64,000 bases of DNA. Origin: Candidatus Neomicrothrix sp. UBA6944. Lineage in GTDB: Bacteria; Actinomycetota; Acidimicrobiia; Acidimicrobiales; Poriferisodalaceae. The notes below the pieces were generated by a model that saw only the letters and a program-made list of their open reading frames with translations, ran no database searches and was not told where the DNA came from. Location of the stretch: assembly GCA_002448715.1 (NCBI GenBank), contig DJZU01000014.1, positions 10,612-74,611 of the forward strand, in the 5' to 3' direction. This document shows, one piece after another, positions 18,393 to 27,358 of this stretch. The translations under genes and the position numbers were made by a program. How positions within the stretch are numbered: position 1 is the stretch's first letter; every line of letters begins with the position of its first letter.

Positions 18393-18713
18393 ATGGACAT
18401 CACCACCACTGAGACGCTACCTGGGCGCAGAATCACCTCTGTGAAGGGGGTCGCGGTAGGTTCGACGATTCGAACGAAACACATCGGTAAGGACATCGGC
18501 GCGGGTCTCAAGTCACTTGTCGGTGGAGAACTAAAGAGCTATTCAGACATGCTCACTGAGGCACGGGCTCAGGCACTGTCTCGCATGGAAGAGCAAGCCG
18601 TCCAACTCGGTGCCGACGCGCTAATCAACCTCCGTTTCATGACATCGTCGGTTGCTTCGGGCGCCTCAGAGATCTTGGCCTATGCAACTGCTGTCACCAC
18701 TGAACCCTCCTGA
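18393..18713 (+). CDS. YbjQ/UPF0145-family protein
   Basis: 106 residues, a small alpha/beta protein of the YbjQ family (heavy-metal-binding domain-like by fold). The conserved run is visible: TTETLPGRRITSVKGVAVGSTIRT, then KDIGAGLKSLVGGELKSYSDMLTEARAQALSRM and ADALINLRF. I use the ATG at 18393; an in-frame ATG at 18348 adds 15 residues that do not match the family. The biological role is unknown. It stands alone between the tRNA and a minus-strand dehydrogenase. Confidence 0.88.
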   Translation: MDITTTETLPGRRITSVKGVAVGSTIRTKHIGKDIGAGLKSLVGGELKSYSDMLTEARAQALSRMEEQAVQLGADALINLRFMTSSVASGASEILAYATAVTTEPS

Positions 18714-18749
18714 TCAAGCGATTCGCCGAACGTTCGCTTCCTGATCAAG
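18708..18749. repeat. Short direct repeat flanking a palindrome, downstream of the YbjQ gene
   Basis: TCCTGATCAAG occurs at 18708-18718 and again at 18739-18749. Between them lies the palindrome CGAACGTTCG (18727-18736). The first copy overlaps the UPF0145 stop codon. The palindrome resembles the core of a LexA box but lacks its full spacing. Role unknown. The rest of the gap up to 18875 shows nothing else. Confidence 0.4.
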
Positions 18750-18875
18750 GAGAGGTTCAAAATAGTGAAGGCGACATCTGTGCTGCCTAGCTCAGCGCTC
18801 TTCTGCTGTATGGCGAAGCATGCTTCATTCCCCGAAGCAAGCTTGTCGATATCCGAACAACGCTTTATAAGTCAG

Positions 18876-19979
18876 CTAATCGTAAATGATGACCGAACGG
18901 CCCTCAGTTCCAGTAAGCATGGCGTCAATTGCTTCCTGGACGTTTTTGATTGGTACTCGCTTAGAGATCAGTCGGTCAACAGGCAAAAGACCATCAAGAT
19001 AGGCGGCACAGAGTTCGTCGATGGCCCTACCAGCGTCGGTAGCTGCGTAGTAGCTCCCCTTGATTGTTTTTTCTGAACGAATGAGGTCAGCGCTGACGAA
19101 ACTCGTTAAGTCGGAGGCGCTTGGTACGCCGACTAGAACCAGGGTGCCACCGGGTCTAACAGCCGTCAGCCATTCCTGTTGAAGGCTGGTGCTGCCGATA
19201 GCTTCGATCACAACATCGGCGCCTCGCCCATCGGTGACGCTCAGCACTGCATCGATTGCCCCGTCACCAGCGATGATGAAATCTGTTGCACCTAGGTCAC
19301 TAGATAAATACTTTTTCTCCGGGGCGCGGTCGACAGCGATCACCTTTTCAGCGCCTGCCATACGAGCGCCCATCACGGCGCTAAGACCAACTCCACCGGC
19401 GCCTACCACCACCACGGTGTCCCCTTCGGAGATCTCTCCACGGTGCAAAGCCGCCCCAACCCCTGTAGCTACGCCGCACCCGATGAGCGCGGCAACCTCG
19501 AAAGGAACGGAATCGGGTATCGGCCTACAACTAACTTCTGAAACCACCATATGTTCAGACCAGGTAGATATGCCGCAATAGTGCAATATCGGTTCACCGT
19601 TGCGTGTAATCCGGCTAGTTCCATCTGCGAGATAACCGCTCCAGATTCGCTGAGTCCCTTCGGAACACAAATGTTTTTGCTCGCGGATGCAATAAAAGCA
19701 AAGCCCACAACTGGGAACCCAATTGAGTGCTACCCGATCACCGACTCGTATTGTGTTGACGTCCGGGCCAACTGCGACTACTTCGCCCGCCCCTTCGTGC
19801 CCAAGCACGCAAGGTAGTTCGGCTCCATGCTGGCCTGTGATCGCGTGTTGGTCGCTATGGCAAATTCCAGATGCACCCATCTTGACTAAGACTTCTCCGT
19901 CAAGAGGCTCGTTTAGATCAAGGGTCTCTACCTGAACTGGTCCTCCGACAGAATCAAGGGTGACGGCAAGTGTTTTCAT
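18876..19979 (-). CDS. Zinc-dependent alcohol dehydrogenase (MDR superfamily)
   Basis: 367 residues. Catalytic zinc motif SGICHSDQHAITG with GHEGAGEV; structural zinc lobe CGLCFYCIREQKHLC; dinucleotide motif VVGAGGVGLSAV, with VDRAPEKK marking NAD preference. It belongs with the class III/NDMA-dependent-like alcohol dehydrogenases and is a paralog of the mscR product in this window, but lacks that subfamily's signature stretches. Likely oxidises an alcohol in the cytoplasm; substrate unknown. The ATG at 19979 has no same-strand neighbour within 50 bases except the split-barrel gene upstream, whose stop is 56 bases away. Confidence 0.85.
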   Translation of the reverse strand: MKTLAVTLDSVGGPVQVETLDLNEPLDGEVLVKMGASGICHSDQHAITGQHGAELPCVLGHEGAGEVVAVGPDVNTIRVGDRVALNWVPSCGLCFYCIREQKHLCSEGTQRIWSGYLADGTSRITRNGEPILHYCGISTWSEHMVVSEVSCRPIPDSVPFEVAALIGCGVATGVGAALHRGEISEGDTVVVVGAGGVGLSAVMGARMAGAEKVIAVDRAPEKKYLSSDLGATDFIIAGDGAIDAVLSVTDGRGADVVIEAIGSTSLQQEWLTAVRPGGTLVLVGVPSASDLTSFVSADLIRSEKTIKGSYYAATDAGRAIDELCAAYLDGLLPVDRLISKRVPIKNVQEAIDAMLTGTEGRSVIIYD

Positions 19980-20035
19980 GAATACTTCCTGGGCAAATCA
20001 ATTTTGGTTCTCGATTTTGTCGGAGGAACCCGCAC

Positions 20036-20488
20036 TCATCCAGATGGGTGGTTGCCGATGATGCGAGTCGGGGCCACTAGGACAGCGGCCCTTCGGCTAC
20101 GAACCATTTCCTGATCGTATTCATCGAAATCATTATGTTGGCCGCCCGCTGCTATATAAATTTCGCGCAGGAGCAGGCGCAGCGTCTCTGCATCAAAGTT
20201 GTGTTCTTGATCGTCCGGCCCGATCAGGTCAGCTTCGCCAGTTACGGATACCCAATTCCAACCACGCCTAATCGTTATCGTTACCTCTGACCCGCGACGC
20301 ACATGTTTAAGCCGTCCAGCTGATCCCATCGAGACCAATGCGACGCACTCAGTTGCTTTAATTGGGTGCATGATTACGCCACAATTCGCGATGCTTGAGA
20401 GCACCCGGCCATCTGCCTGGACCGTGCTGATTGTTGCAAGCCCCGTCTCATCGGCAAGAAATCTCTTTACGTCGTCAAGGTCGCTCAT
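20036..20488 (-). CDS. Pyridoxamine-phosphate-oxidase-fold (FMN/F420) flavoprotein
   Basis: 150 residues with a split-barrel pattern: MSDLDDVKRFLADETGLATISTVQADGRVLSSIANCG at the N-terminus, VALVSMGSAGRLKHVRRGSEVTITI in the middle and WNWVSVTGEADLIGPDD after. This is the layout of the actinobacterial FDOR group, many of which use coenzyme F420 to reduce small molecules, while others bind FMN or heme. Cofactor cannot be decided from sequence. It is upstream of the alcohol dehydrogenase on the same strand with a 56-base gap, possibly one transcript. Confidence 0.75.
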   Translation of the reverse strand: MSDLDDVKRFLADETGLATISTVQADGRVLSSIANCGVIMHPIKATECVALVSMGSAGRLKHVRRGSEVTITIRRGWNWVSVTGEADLIGPDDQEHNFDAETLRLLLREIYIAAGGQHNDFDEYDQEMVRSRRAAVLVAPTRIIGNHPSG

Positions 20489-20611
20489 GTTCGAAACTTT
20501 GTCCCGGCTTTTGCGAAATTAGATGCAAACGGATGGATCGCACTGATCTGTTGTATCACGATTCTGCTGGCACTTTCCTGTGTGAAGGGAAGACCTTAAG
20601 GAGTTGTAAAT

Positions 20612-20734
20612 ATGAGAAGGGGCGTTATCTCGAGGGCTGTCATATGGATTGCTCAAATTCGGTTGAGTTTGTCAGCTAGCGACGATTTGTTTGAAACTAT
20701 CGCTATTACCGGCGATCAAGGCGAGAAAGGGTAA
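20612..20734 (+). CDS. Possible 40-residue small protein
   Basis: The ATG at 20612 has a good AAGGAG ending eight bases upstream, which is stronger than most ribosome sites in this window. The product is basic and amphipathic at the N-terminus (MRRGVISRAVIWIAQIRLSL) and acidic at the end. No family is recognised. It could be chance, since the frame is short. Confidence 0.25.
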   Translation: MRRGVISRAVIWIAQIRLSLSASDDLFETIAITGDQGEKG

Positions 20735-20743
20735 CGATTTGCT

Positions 20744-20824
20744 GTGTCTGGCGGTCTAGCACTCTTCATAGCGGCAGCTTTGCTACTAGGTCTTTGGAAG
20801 CTGAAGCTGCTGAGAAAGTTGTGA
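20744..20824 (+). CDS. Possible 26-residue single-helix membrane peptide
   Basis: GTG start nine bases after the 40-residue frame. The product MSGGLALFIAAALLLGLWKLKLLRKL is one hydrophobic helix followed by a basic tail, a design seen in small membrane peptides and in type I toxins. AAAGGG lies 12 bases before the start. No homology can be claimed and conservation would have to be shown. Confidence 0.2.
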   Translation: MSGGLALFIAAALLLGLWKLKLLRKL

Positions 20825-20911
20825 TTCTGCAGCTAACTCCGCTAGTCGCTTATGCGGTTTTCGAGCGGTATGCATCGCGAGAAGAGATCGGGTCTCTGGC
20901 AAGATAATCAC

Positions 20912-21733
20912 ATGGACGTTGTACTTACAGGCACAGGCAGCCCGCTACCTGACCCCAATAGAGCGGGCCCTTCCACATTGATAAAGGCGGATGACTGTCA
21001 CGTCCTGGTCGATGCCGGTCGCGGGGTAGTTATGAGAATGGCTGGAGCCGGATCATTGCCGGTATTTTTGCGCGCCGTGCTTATAACCCACTTACACAGT
21101 GATCACATCTGCGACCTCAACGACGTCATCACTACTCACTGGATCATGAGTCAGGGCAACGTAGCGCTACCGATATACGGCCCTCCAGGGACTAAGGAGT
21201 TCGTGAACCGGCAAATACACGCCTTAGAGGCAGATATCAGCTACCGCATCGAACATCACGAAGAACTAACAAACGGGCCGCTAGTCGAAGTAGTTGAACT
21301 TGCTGCGGGAGAACAATTCATGATTGGCGAGCTGTTAATCAGAACCGCAGCAACTGAACATGCACCGGTTAGACCAACATTGGGTTACCGCATAGAACAG
21401 AACGAGATAGCCGTAGCGCTAGTCGGGGACACGGTGCCCTGTGAAGGTGTCGACGAACTGGCTAGAGAGGTAGACGCCTACGTTCAGACTGTGATCCGCA
21501 GCGATCTTGTCAGCTTGAGCCCTAACTCCATGATGCACGACATTTTGGATTACCACTCAGATGTACAACAAGCAGCGCAAACCGCAGAACGAGTTAATGC
21601 AAAAAGGCTCGTCCTCACGCACATGGTTCCAGCGCCAAATCAGGAGCAATACAGCGACTGGATCGACGAGGCCCAGAAACACTTTCACGGCGAAATAGTG
21701 ATAGGTGAGGACCTCACAACAGTTTCCCTCTAA
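20912..21733 (+). CDS. Metallo-beta-lactamase-fold hydrolase (RNase Z-like)
   Basis: About 273 residues from the ATG at 20912 (MDVVLTGTGSPLPDPNRAGPST), which matches the usual N-terminus; upstream ATG at 20852 would add 20 unlikely residues. The zinc motif THLHSDHICDL, the later His in ATEHAPVRPTLGYRI, Asp in LVGDTVPCEG and His in LVLTHMVP form the binuclear site. The RNase Z/AtsA (alkylsulfatase-like) branch fits the sequence. It lies eight bases upstream of a sulfatase gene, so a phosphodiester, sulfate-ester or lactone substrate linked to that enzyme is possible. Confidence 0.85.
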   Translation: MDVVLTGTGSPLPDPNRAGPSTLIKADDCHVLVDAGRGVVMRMAGAGSLPVFLRAVLITHLHSDHICDLNDVITTHWIMSQGNVALPIYGPPGTKEFVNRQIHALEADISYRIEHHEELTNGPLVEVVELAAGEQFMIGELLIRTAATEHAPVRPTLGYRIEQNEIAVALVGDTVPCEGVDELAREVDAYVQTVIRSDLVSLSPNSMMHDILDYHSDVQQAAQTAERVNAKRLVLTHMVPAPNQEQYSDWIDEAQKHFHGEIVIGEDLTTVSL

Positions 21734-21741
21734 AGGACATC

Positions 21742-24021
21742 GTGACGATTAAACCTGTACCAGAATTCCAGGGACGAATAGGAAGGACCCTCGAAGAGTC
21801 CGAAGCTCATTTTCCCACCAAGCAACACCCGGGGAGAGAGGCCCCAAACGTCGTAATTATCCTGCTCGACGACACCGGATACGCGCAGTTGGGCTGCTAC
21901 GGCTCAGACATAGACACCACACACATAGACGGGCTTGCTAACAACGGTCTTCGATTCACAAACTTCCACGTCACACCGCTCTGCTCTCCCACCCGAGCTG
22001 CACTATTGACTGGGAGGTCGCAACACAGCGTAGGAATGAGATCCGTATCGAACCATCAAACCGGATTCCCCCACCAACTAGGACACATAACCAACCATGC
22101 AGCCACAATTGCTGAAGTTCTGCAGTCAGAGGGATACGTCACATTCTGTGCTGGGAAATGGCACCTTGCCCCAACCAACGACATTTCTGCTGCCGGGCCC
22201 TTCGACCAATGGCCGTTAGGGAGAGGCTTTGACCGCTTCTACGGATTTCTTGAAGGGGAGACTGATCAGTTTCACCCAGAGCTTGTTGTCGACAACCAGC
22301 ACATCGAAGCACCTGCTAAGGCAGAAGGCGACTATCACTTAAGTGAAGACTTGGTTGATCAACTCCTGAAGATGATCAACGACAGTAAAGGGATTCGCGC
22401 GGACCGCCCGTTCTTTGCTTATCTGCCCTTCGGCGCCACGCACGCTCCACATCAGGCACCTGATCAGTATCTGCAGAAGTATCGCGGACGTTACGATCAG
22501 GGTTGGGACATCACTCGGGATGACTGGTATCGGCAGCAAATAAAGCTTGGCGTTACCTCAGAAGAGACCCAGCTCGCACCCCGCAACAGAGGCGTAGAAG
22601 CTTGGAGGGACCTTCCCGCATCTCACCAAGCAGTCGCCTGCAGGCTACAAGAAGCATTCGCTGCGTTTTTGGATCACACCGACGATCAAATAGGACGATT
22701 TGTTGATGGTTTAAAGGAAATGGGTGAGCTAGATAACACCATTTTGGTTTTTCTGGCTGACAACGGCGCCTCGCAAGAAGGAGGCCCCTATGGGGTGCTG
22801 CATGAAATGAAGTTCTTCAACGGCGTGTTTGATTCTCCAGACGATTTAATTGAGGAGATCGACGACATCGGCGGACCCCATAGCCACTGCAACTACCCGT
22901 GGGGTTGGGCCCAGTGTGGCAACACTCCGTTTAAGTGGTACAAGCAAAATACTCATGAAGGTGGCGTGCACGTCCCGATGATTATCCATTGGCCTGACGG
23001 GATCAATGCCGATGAGAACGGGTCGTTTCGGTCACAATTTGTAAACGTATCCGATATCGTCCCGACCCTCTACGAACTACTAGCTGTGACGCCGCCAGGT
23101 GACTACAGAGGGTATGAGCAGCTCCCGATAACTGGATCTTCCTTCGCGTCGATCCTCAACACCGCCGAGGCACCAGCCACCAACAAGCTTCAATATTTCG
23201 AGCAGTTTGGTTCAAGGGCGCTGGTCGCTGAAGACGAAGGTATCTACTGGAAAGCCGTCGCCCGCCATAAGCAGGGAGAACCTTTTGAGGACGACAGATG
23301 GGAGCTATACAACCTGTCTGTAGATGCATCTGAGTGCACGGACCTGGCCAAGACCCAACCCGAAAGATTGGAGCGATTAATTGATATCTGGTGGGAACAA
23401 GCAGAGCTAAATGGCGTATTGCCGTTAGATGATCGTACGCTCGAACTCTTCAGGTCTCGCATTGACGATCACTCACCACACCCAAGCCATCGTAAATACC
23501 GCTACCGCCCCCCGATGTCGTCAATACCGGCTCAGGTGTCTCCCTCTCCATCTGGAAGATCGTGGCATCTTGAGGCGATGTTGAATTGTGACACTGACGA
23601 TGAGGGTGTGATTTACGCTCGCGGAAATGAAAATGCAGGAATCACAATCTTCATTCAAAACTCGCAGTTAGTTGTTGACTACAACGCGTTCAAGGACCAC
23701 TCAGTCTTGGAATCAACGATCCCACTGGTCTCAGGCAACAATGAACTCTCTGTTCTGGTGCAACGACTAGAAGAGGGGGCTGGTCGGATCGAAATCGCAG
23801 TAAATGGAACGCCCTCTGGGTCCATTCAGCTGCCTTTTCTGATGGGGATGATTAGTTCGATGGGTGCAAGCGTAGGCAGAGACGCAGGTTCTCCTGTATC
23901 TCCCCGATATGAGGCTCCTTTTGAGTTCACAGGTGATCTACAAGAAATCACAATCCAATTAGCTGCGAAAACGCGACAAGAGGACGACGCAAACGGCAAT
24001 GCGGAAATGTCGCGTCAGTGA
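21742..24021 (+). CDS. Type I sulfatase (arylsulfatase family)
   Basis: 759 residues. The formylglycine site is Cys81 in LCSPTRAALLTGR, the standard C-x-P-x-R motif; metal ligands include Asp43-Asp44 in IILLDDTGYAQLGCYG, and AGKWHL, with FLADNGAS further on. It removes sulfate from organic sulfate esters after cysteine is converted to formylglycine. The last 170 residues form an extra beta-rich domain (from about WHLEAML). No signal peptide is seen, so it is probably cytoplasmic. The GTG start has AAGGA in front and follows the MBL-fold gene by eight bases; the two form an operon. Confidence 0.92.
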   Translation: MTIKPVPEFQGRIGRTLEESEAHFPTKQHPGREAPNVVIILLDDTGYAQLGCYGSDIDTTHIDGLANNGLRFTNFHVTPLCSPTRAALLTGRSQHSVGMRSVSNHQTGFPHQLGHITNHAATIAEVLQSEGYVTFCAGKWHLAPTNDISAAGPFDQWPLGRGFDRFYGFLEGETDQFHPELVVDNQHIEAPAKAEGDYHLSEDLVDQLLKMINDSKGIRADRPFFAYLPFGATHAPHQAPDQYLQKYRGRYDQGWDITRDDWYRQQIKLGVTSEETQLAPRNRGVEAWRDLPASHQAVACRLQEAFAAFLDHTDDQIGRFVDGLKEMGELDNTILVFLADNGASQEGGPYGVLHEMKFFNGVFDSPDDLIEEIDDIGGPHSHCNYPWGWAQCGNTPFKWYKQNTHEGGVHVPMIIHWPDGINADENGSFRSQFVNVSDIVPTLYELLAVTPPGDYRGYEQLPITGSSFASILNTAEAPATNKLQYFEQFGSRALVAEDEGIYWKAVARHKQGEPFEDDRWELYNLSVDASECTDLAKTQPERLERLIDIWWEQAELNGVLPLDDRTLELFRSRIDDHSPHPSHRKYRYRPPMSSIPAQVSPSPSGRSWHLEAMLNCDTDDEGVIYARGNENAGITIFIQNSQLVVDYNAFKDHSVLESTIPLVSGNNELSVLVQRLEEGAGRIEIAVNGTPSGSIQLPFLMGMISSMGASVGRDAGSPVSPRYEAPFEFTGDLQEITIQLAAKTRQEDDANGNAEMSRQ

Positions 24022-24082
24022 TCAAAAGAACCGAACTTCAGATCAGATTGGAGACGTAGTCCTCAATCTCAATTAAGCACAA

Positions 24083-25915
24083 CTAAGAGATTTCGGCTCC
24101 TTCGAGTTGTCCATCATCTCGCCACTCGCTCAATATGCGATGGAAGCGTATAGGACCTGCTCCATAGCTAGTAGTGAAGAAACCGTCGGGATTTCCAGCC
24201 TTGCCTTCGTTGTTGTAGTAACCCGGCGTGCATTCGGCTCGGAACCGCTCTCCGAGTTTGGATTTGTCATGCATCTCATCAACCCACATTTGCTCGCCTT
24301 CATCAGTGGCCTCAATTACTGACCCCCCGTGGTCCCGTACTTGGGAAATCATGTAAGAAATGTGCATGGCTTGCTCGTTTAATGCTTGGGGAACGTTGAC
24401 CGTTACAGCGGTGTGTGTGAACCCTAGAAAGAAGCAGTTTGGGAAGTCGGCTGTTTGCATCCCATGCAATGTCCGAGGACCGTTTCCCCATTTTTCGCTA
24501 AGGGCCTGTCCGTTTCGTCCCAGGATGTCGTAGCCGGCTCGTCGCGTGTAGCCGGTACCGACCTCGAAACCGGTCGCAAATACGATGCAATCAACTTCGT
24601 ACTCGACACCGCCAGCGACAACACCATTCTCAGTGACGCGCTCAACGCCCCTTCCCTCTGTATCTACAAGTGTGACGTTGGGCAAGTTGAAAGTGGGGAG
24701 ATATTCGTCATGGAAACAGGGCCTCTTGCAGAATTGCCGGTACCAAGGCTTCAAAGCTTCCGCAGTGGCAGCATCTTCTACAACATCGTCTACGCGATCG
24801 CGGATCGAATTCATCTTCTGGTAATCGGCCATCTTCATTAGATAGCCCTTCTCCCTCCCAGTGATGCGCCGTCCTAGTTTTCTGCCGGCGAGTTTGGCGG
24901 CGGTCCCCGTTAAGTTTCGGAAGATGTCGGTCCAACCATCGGAAACCAGATCTTGATCCTGATCTCCGCCTGCTACCAATGTGTTGAAGTTGTCCATCCG
25001 TCGGTATTGCCAACCGGGTTCAAGAGACTCGGCCCATGAAGGATCGGTCTCGCGGTTATTTCGATAATCGACCGAGGACGGCGTTCTTTGAAATACATAC
25101 AGTTGTTCTGCAGAGGCTCCAAGATGGGGGATGCACTGGATGGCGGTAGCACCCGTTCCAATAATCGCCACTTTTTTGTCGCTCAACCCGGTCAAGTTTC
25201 CGCTGTTGTCACCACCGGTGTACTCGTAATCCCAACGGCTGGTGTGAAATGTGTGACCCTTAAAGTCCGATAGTCCCGAAATGCCAGGAAGCTTGGGCCG
25301 GTTAAGTGGTCCGTTGGCCATGGCAACAAACTGGGCCTTCATTCGGTCGCCTCGATCAGTTTCGATCACCCATCGAGAGATGCTTTCGTCCCAAGAGAGC
25401 CTGGTAACGGAGGTGCTGAAGCAGGCCTTCTCATATAGCCCGTAATGTCGGCCGATGTTTTGTGTGTGCTCCATGATCTCTGGAGCGAAGGAATACTTGT
25501 GCTTTGGTATGTAGTCGAGTTCCTCAAGCATCGGCAAATAGCAATAACTTTCAACGTCACACATCGCTCCGGGATAGCGATTCCAATACCAGGTCCCACC
25601 GAAATCCCCGCCACGTTCGATAACGCGAATATCTGTGAATCCGGCCTCGCGGAGTCTTCCACCCATCAACAAACCGCCGAAACCACCACCAATAATTGCG
25701 ATTTCAACCTCATCGAACAAAGGCGCCCGTTCGATGGTCTCTTCGTAAGGGTCGTCAAGGTATTTCGAGAACTCACCGGAAACCTCAACGTACTGCTCAT
25801 TGTGGTCGTCTCGTAAACGCTTATCTCGTTCAGAAAGATATTTAGTGTGTAATTCTTCGGGATCGAAATCGATCTCACCCAGTACCGCCGTGACGGCTTC
25901 GTGCATTTCGTCCAT
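24083..25915 (-). CDS. Flavin-containing monooxygenase, Baeyer-Villiger type
   Basis: 610 residues. An N-terminal extension of about 65 residues precedes the FAD motif IAIIGGGFGGLLMGGRLREAG. The BVMO fingerprint region GGTWYWNRYPGAMCDVESY and FKGHTFHTSRW are present, then an NADPH motif VAIIGTGATAIQ. Such enzymes insert oxygen next to a ketone to give an ester or lactone, using FAD and NADPH. The Asp after the conserved HTSRW differs from the more common Pro. It starts 51 bases after the propeller gene stop on the same strand. Substrate could be a cyclic or terpenoid ketone. Confidence 0.9.
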   Translation of the reverse strand: MDEMHEAVTAVLGEIDFDPEELHTKYLSERDKRLRDDHNEQYVEVSGEFSKYLDDPYEETIERAPLFDEVEIAIIGGGFGGLLMGGRLREAGFTDIRVIERGGDFGGTWYWNRYPGAMCDVESYCYLPMLEELDYIPKHKYSFAPEIMEHTQNIGRHYGLYEKACFSTSVTRLSWDESISRWVIETDRGDRMKAQFVAMANGPLNRPKLPGISGLSDFKGHTFHTSRWDYEYTGGDNSGNLTGLSDKKVAIIGTGATAIQCIPHLGASAEQLYVFQRTPSSVDYRNNRETDPSWAESLEPGWQYRRMDNFNTLVAGGDQDQDLVSDGWTDIFRNLTGTAAKLAGRKLGRRITGREKGYLMKMADYQKMNSIRDRVDDVVEDAATAEALKPWYRQFCKRPCFHDEYLPTFNLPNVTLVDTEGRGVERVTENGVVAGGVEYEVDCIVFATGFEVGTGYTRRAGYDILGRNGQALSEKWGNGPRTLHGMQTADFPNCFFLGFTHTAVTVNVPQALNEQAMHISYMISQVRDHGGSVIEATDEGEQMWVDEMHDKSKLGERFRAECTPGYYNNEGKAGNPDGFFTTSYGAGPIRFHRILSEWRDDGQLEGAEIS

Positions 25916-25966
25916 GACCTGACCTTACTTGGAATCTAAGCACTGTTAGTTAACAGGGCGTAGAAC

Positions 25967-27295
25967 TTATATCCAAGCCACTCTGGCCCAGAACAAAGTT
26001 GAGCAATAGTAAATGTCTCGGTTGTCGCCAGCGGTGAGAAACATTCCGTTAGCTAGACGTGACCCGGTGTTGACCCTGCTCAACAACTGGCCGGTTTCAA
26101 TATCAACGACAATCAAGTCATCTGTTTGGTCGGCCGTAAAGTCGTTGATGACCAGTTCACCGGAATCCGGGAAGACGACCGGCTGCATAGATGGCTTAAC
26201 GTTCAAATGCCAGACAGGAGACAGTTCCCCGGAGGTAGAAATTCCAGCAAGTCCACCGTTGATGGAATCCCAGGCTATGGCTATGCCAAGTTCAGGGACG
26301 TTTACCGGGGGAGCAATAATCCCCCCGCCTGGCGTCCCGAATGGTTCCAGGGAATCTAGGCGAGCGGAACGCTGTTCTATTCGCAACAATCGTTGGGGGC
26401 TGCCCCAAGGAGCTGCTCGTTGCCAAGAGAGAAGATTGCCGGCTGCCTCATCGAATCGGCCGTTGGGGAGTCTGTGGTGAATAGCTCTCACCCCTTCAAT
26501 GTCGCCGCAGTCCATCAACCATAGGTGACCGTCGGAGATGCATGAGTCCCAAGCGAGACCTGAATCTGACTCACGAGATCGGTAACGGCATCGCCAATCA
26601 GAGATCTCGGGTTGGCCCTTGACTACATCGATCTTCCAGATGTGTTCTATCCCCGGTACGTAGATAAAGTCGGCGCCTTCCTGGAAGTCGGCAGCAATTC
26701 GACCCATTGATCCTTCTGGGAGCAGCAACGTGTCTATGACTTCCAAAGTTGTGGGCTCTAGAAAGGTAAGCGTTGTTCCGCCTTGGCCCTCCAGGCGTAA
26801 ATCTTTAGTGACTAAGGTTCCGTCGGAGAGAGACAGTAAACCGTTGTGGGCTCGGTCTACCGGAAGACGTCGTTCGTTAAGAATCGACAAGTCGTTGGGA
26901 TCTAAGCGATGCAGGAAAGATCCGTTGACGGACATAACGGTTCCGTCTGCATGGACCAAAATGGCTCCGCACCAGACGTGATCACCGCAAGGAAGCTGCG
27001 GGGATTCCGCTACCGTTTCGAGCGATATTGGATCGAAGCGAGTGACCCATCCATATGGAGGTGGTCCGACGAACGCAGGCATAGTTCCTCCGACGTACCA
27101 TTCGTTTGGGTCTCTTCGAACCGTCATTACGTTCCAACGGTCATTTCGAACGAGGGTGACGCTGGCCTCGGAGTCTGCAGCGTCCAAACTGCCGCTTCGA
27201 GCTTTTTGGCGTCTGTTGCCGCCGCATTCAACGGGCCACGGCGAGTTCCAATACCCGCTCGAAGACTCAATTCGGTCAAGGGACATGTTTGTCAT
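25967..27295 (-). CDS. Predicted beta-propeller protein of unknown function
   Basis: 442 residues, no signal peptide. The repeated pattern of short strands ending in small turns (VTRFDPISLETV, LHRLDPNDLSILNERRLP, LTFLEPTTLEVIDTLLLP, IWKIDVVKGQPEISDW, LIVVDIETGQLLSRV) gives about six blades, like SMP-30/quinoprotein-type propellers. WNVMTVRRDPNEWYVGG near the N-terminus and the C-terminal CSTLFWARVAWI are distinctive. I do not recognise a family. It is upstream of the BVMO gene on the same strand, and divergent from the Rieske oxygenase gene 63 bases away, so a role with those oxygenases is likely but inferred. Confidence 0.7.
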   Translation of the reverse strand: MTNMSLDRIESSSGYWNSPWPVECGGNRRQKARSGSLDAADSEASVTLVRNDRWNVMTVRRDPNEWYVGGTMPAFVGPPPYGWVTRFDPISLETVAESPQLPCGDHVWCGAILVHADGTVMSVNGSFLHRLDPNDLSILNERRLPVDRAHNGLLSLSDGTLVTKDLRLEGQGGTTLTFLEPTTLEVIDTLLLPEGSMGRIAADFQEGADFIYVPGIEHIWKIDVVKGQPEISDWRCRYRSRESDSGLAWDSCISDGHLWLMDCGDIEGVRAIHHRLPNGRFDEAAGNLLSWQRAAPWGSPQRLLRIEQRSARLDSLEPFGTPGGGIIAPPVNVPELGIAIAWDSINGGLAGISTSGELSPVWHLNVKPSMQPVVFPDSGELVINDFTADQTDDLIVVDIETGQLLSRVNTGSRLANGMFLTAGDNRDIYYCSTLFWARVAWI

Positions 27296-27358
27296 GATTA
27301 ACCCACTAATCTTTTCACAGTTGCAATTTGCTAGCTAGTGATCTTTGGGGGCAGAGCG

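Larger units (their letters stand above)
20489..20911. other. 423-base stretch without an assured gene
   Basis: The region separates a minus-strand and a plus-strand gene and must contain both promoters. Two very small plus-strand open frames (20612-20734 and 20744-20824, listed separately) are the only coding candidates. A third hydrophobic frame (GWIALICCITILLALSC, about 20534-20584) has no start codon. I see no tRNA, terminator or long repeat. Confidence 0.5.

Noticed and set aside
18765..19076. A 103-residue plus-strand frame with a good AGGAGAGG site
   Set aside because: Two thirds lie antisense in the 3' part of the alcohol dehydrogenase gene and the product shows no domain; the site is probably chance.
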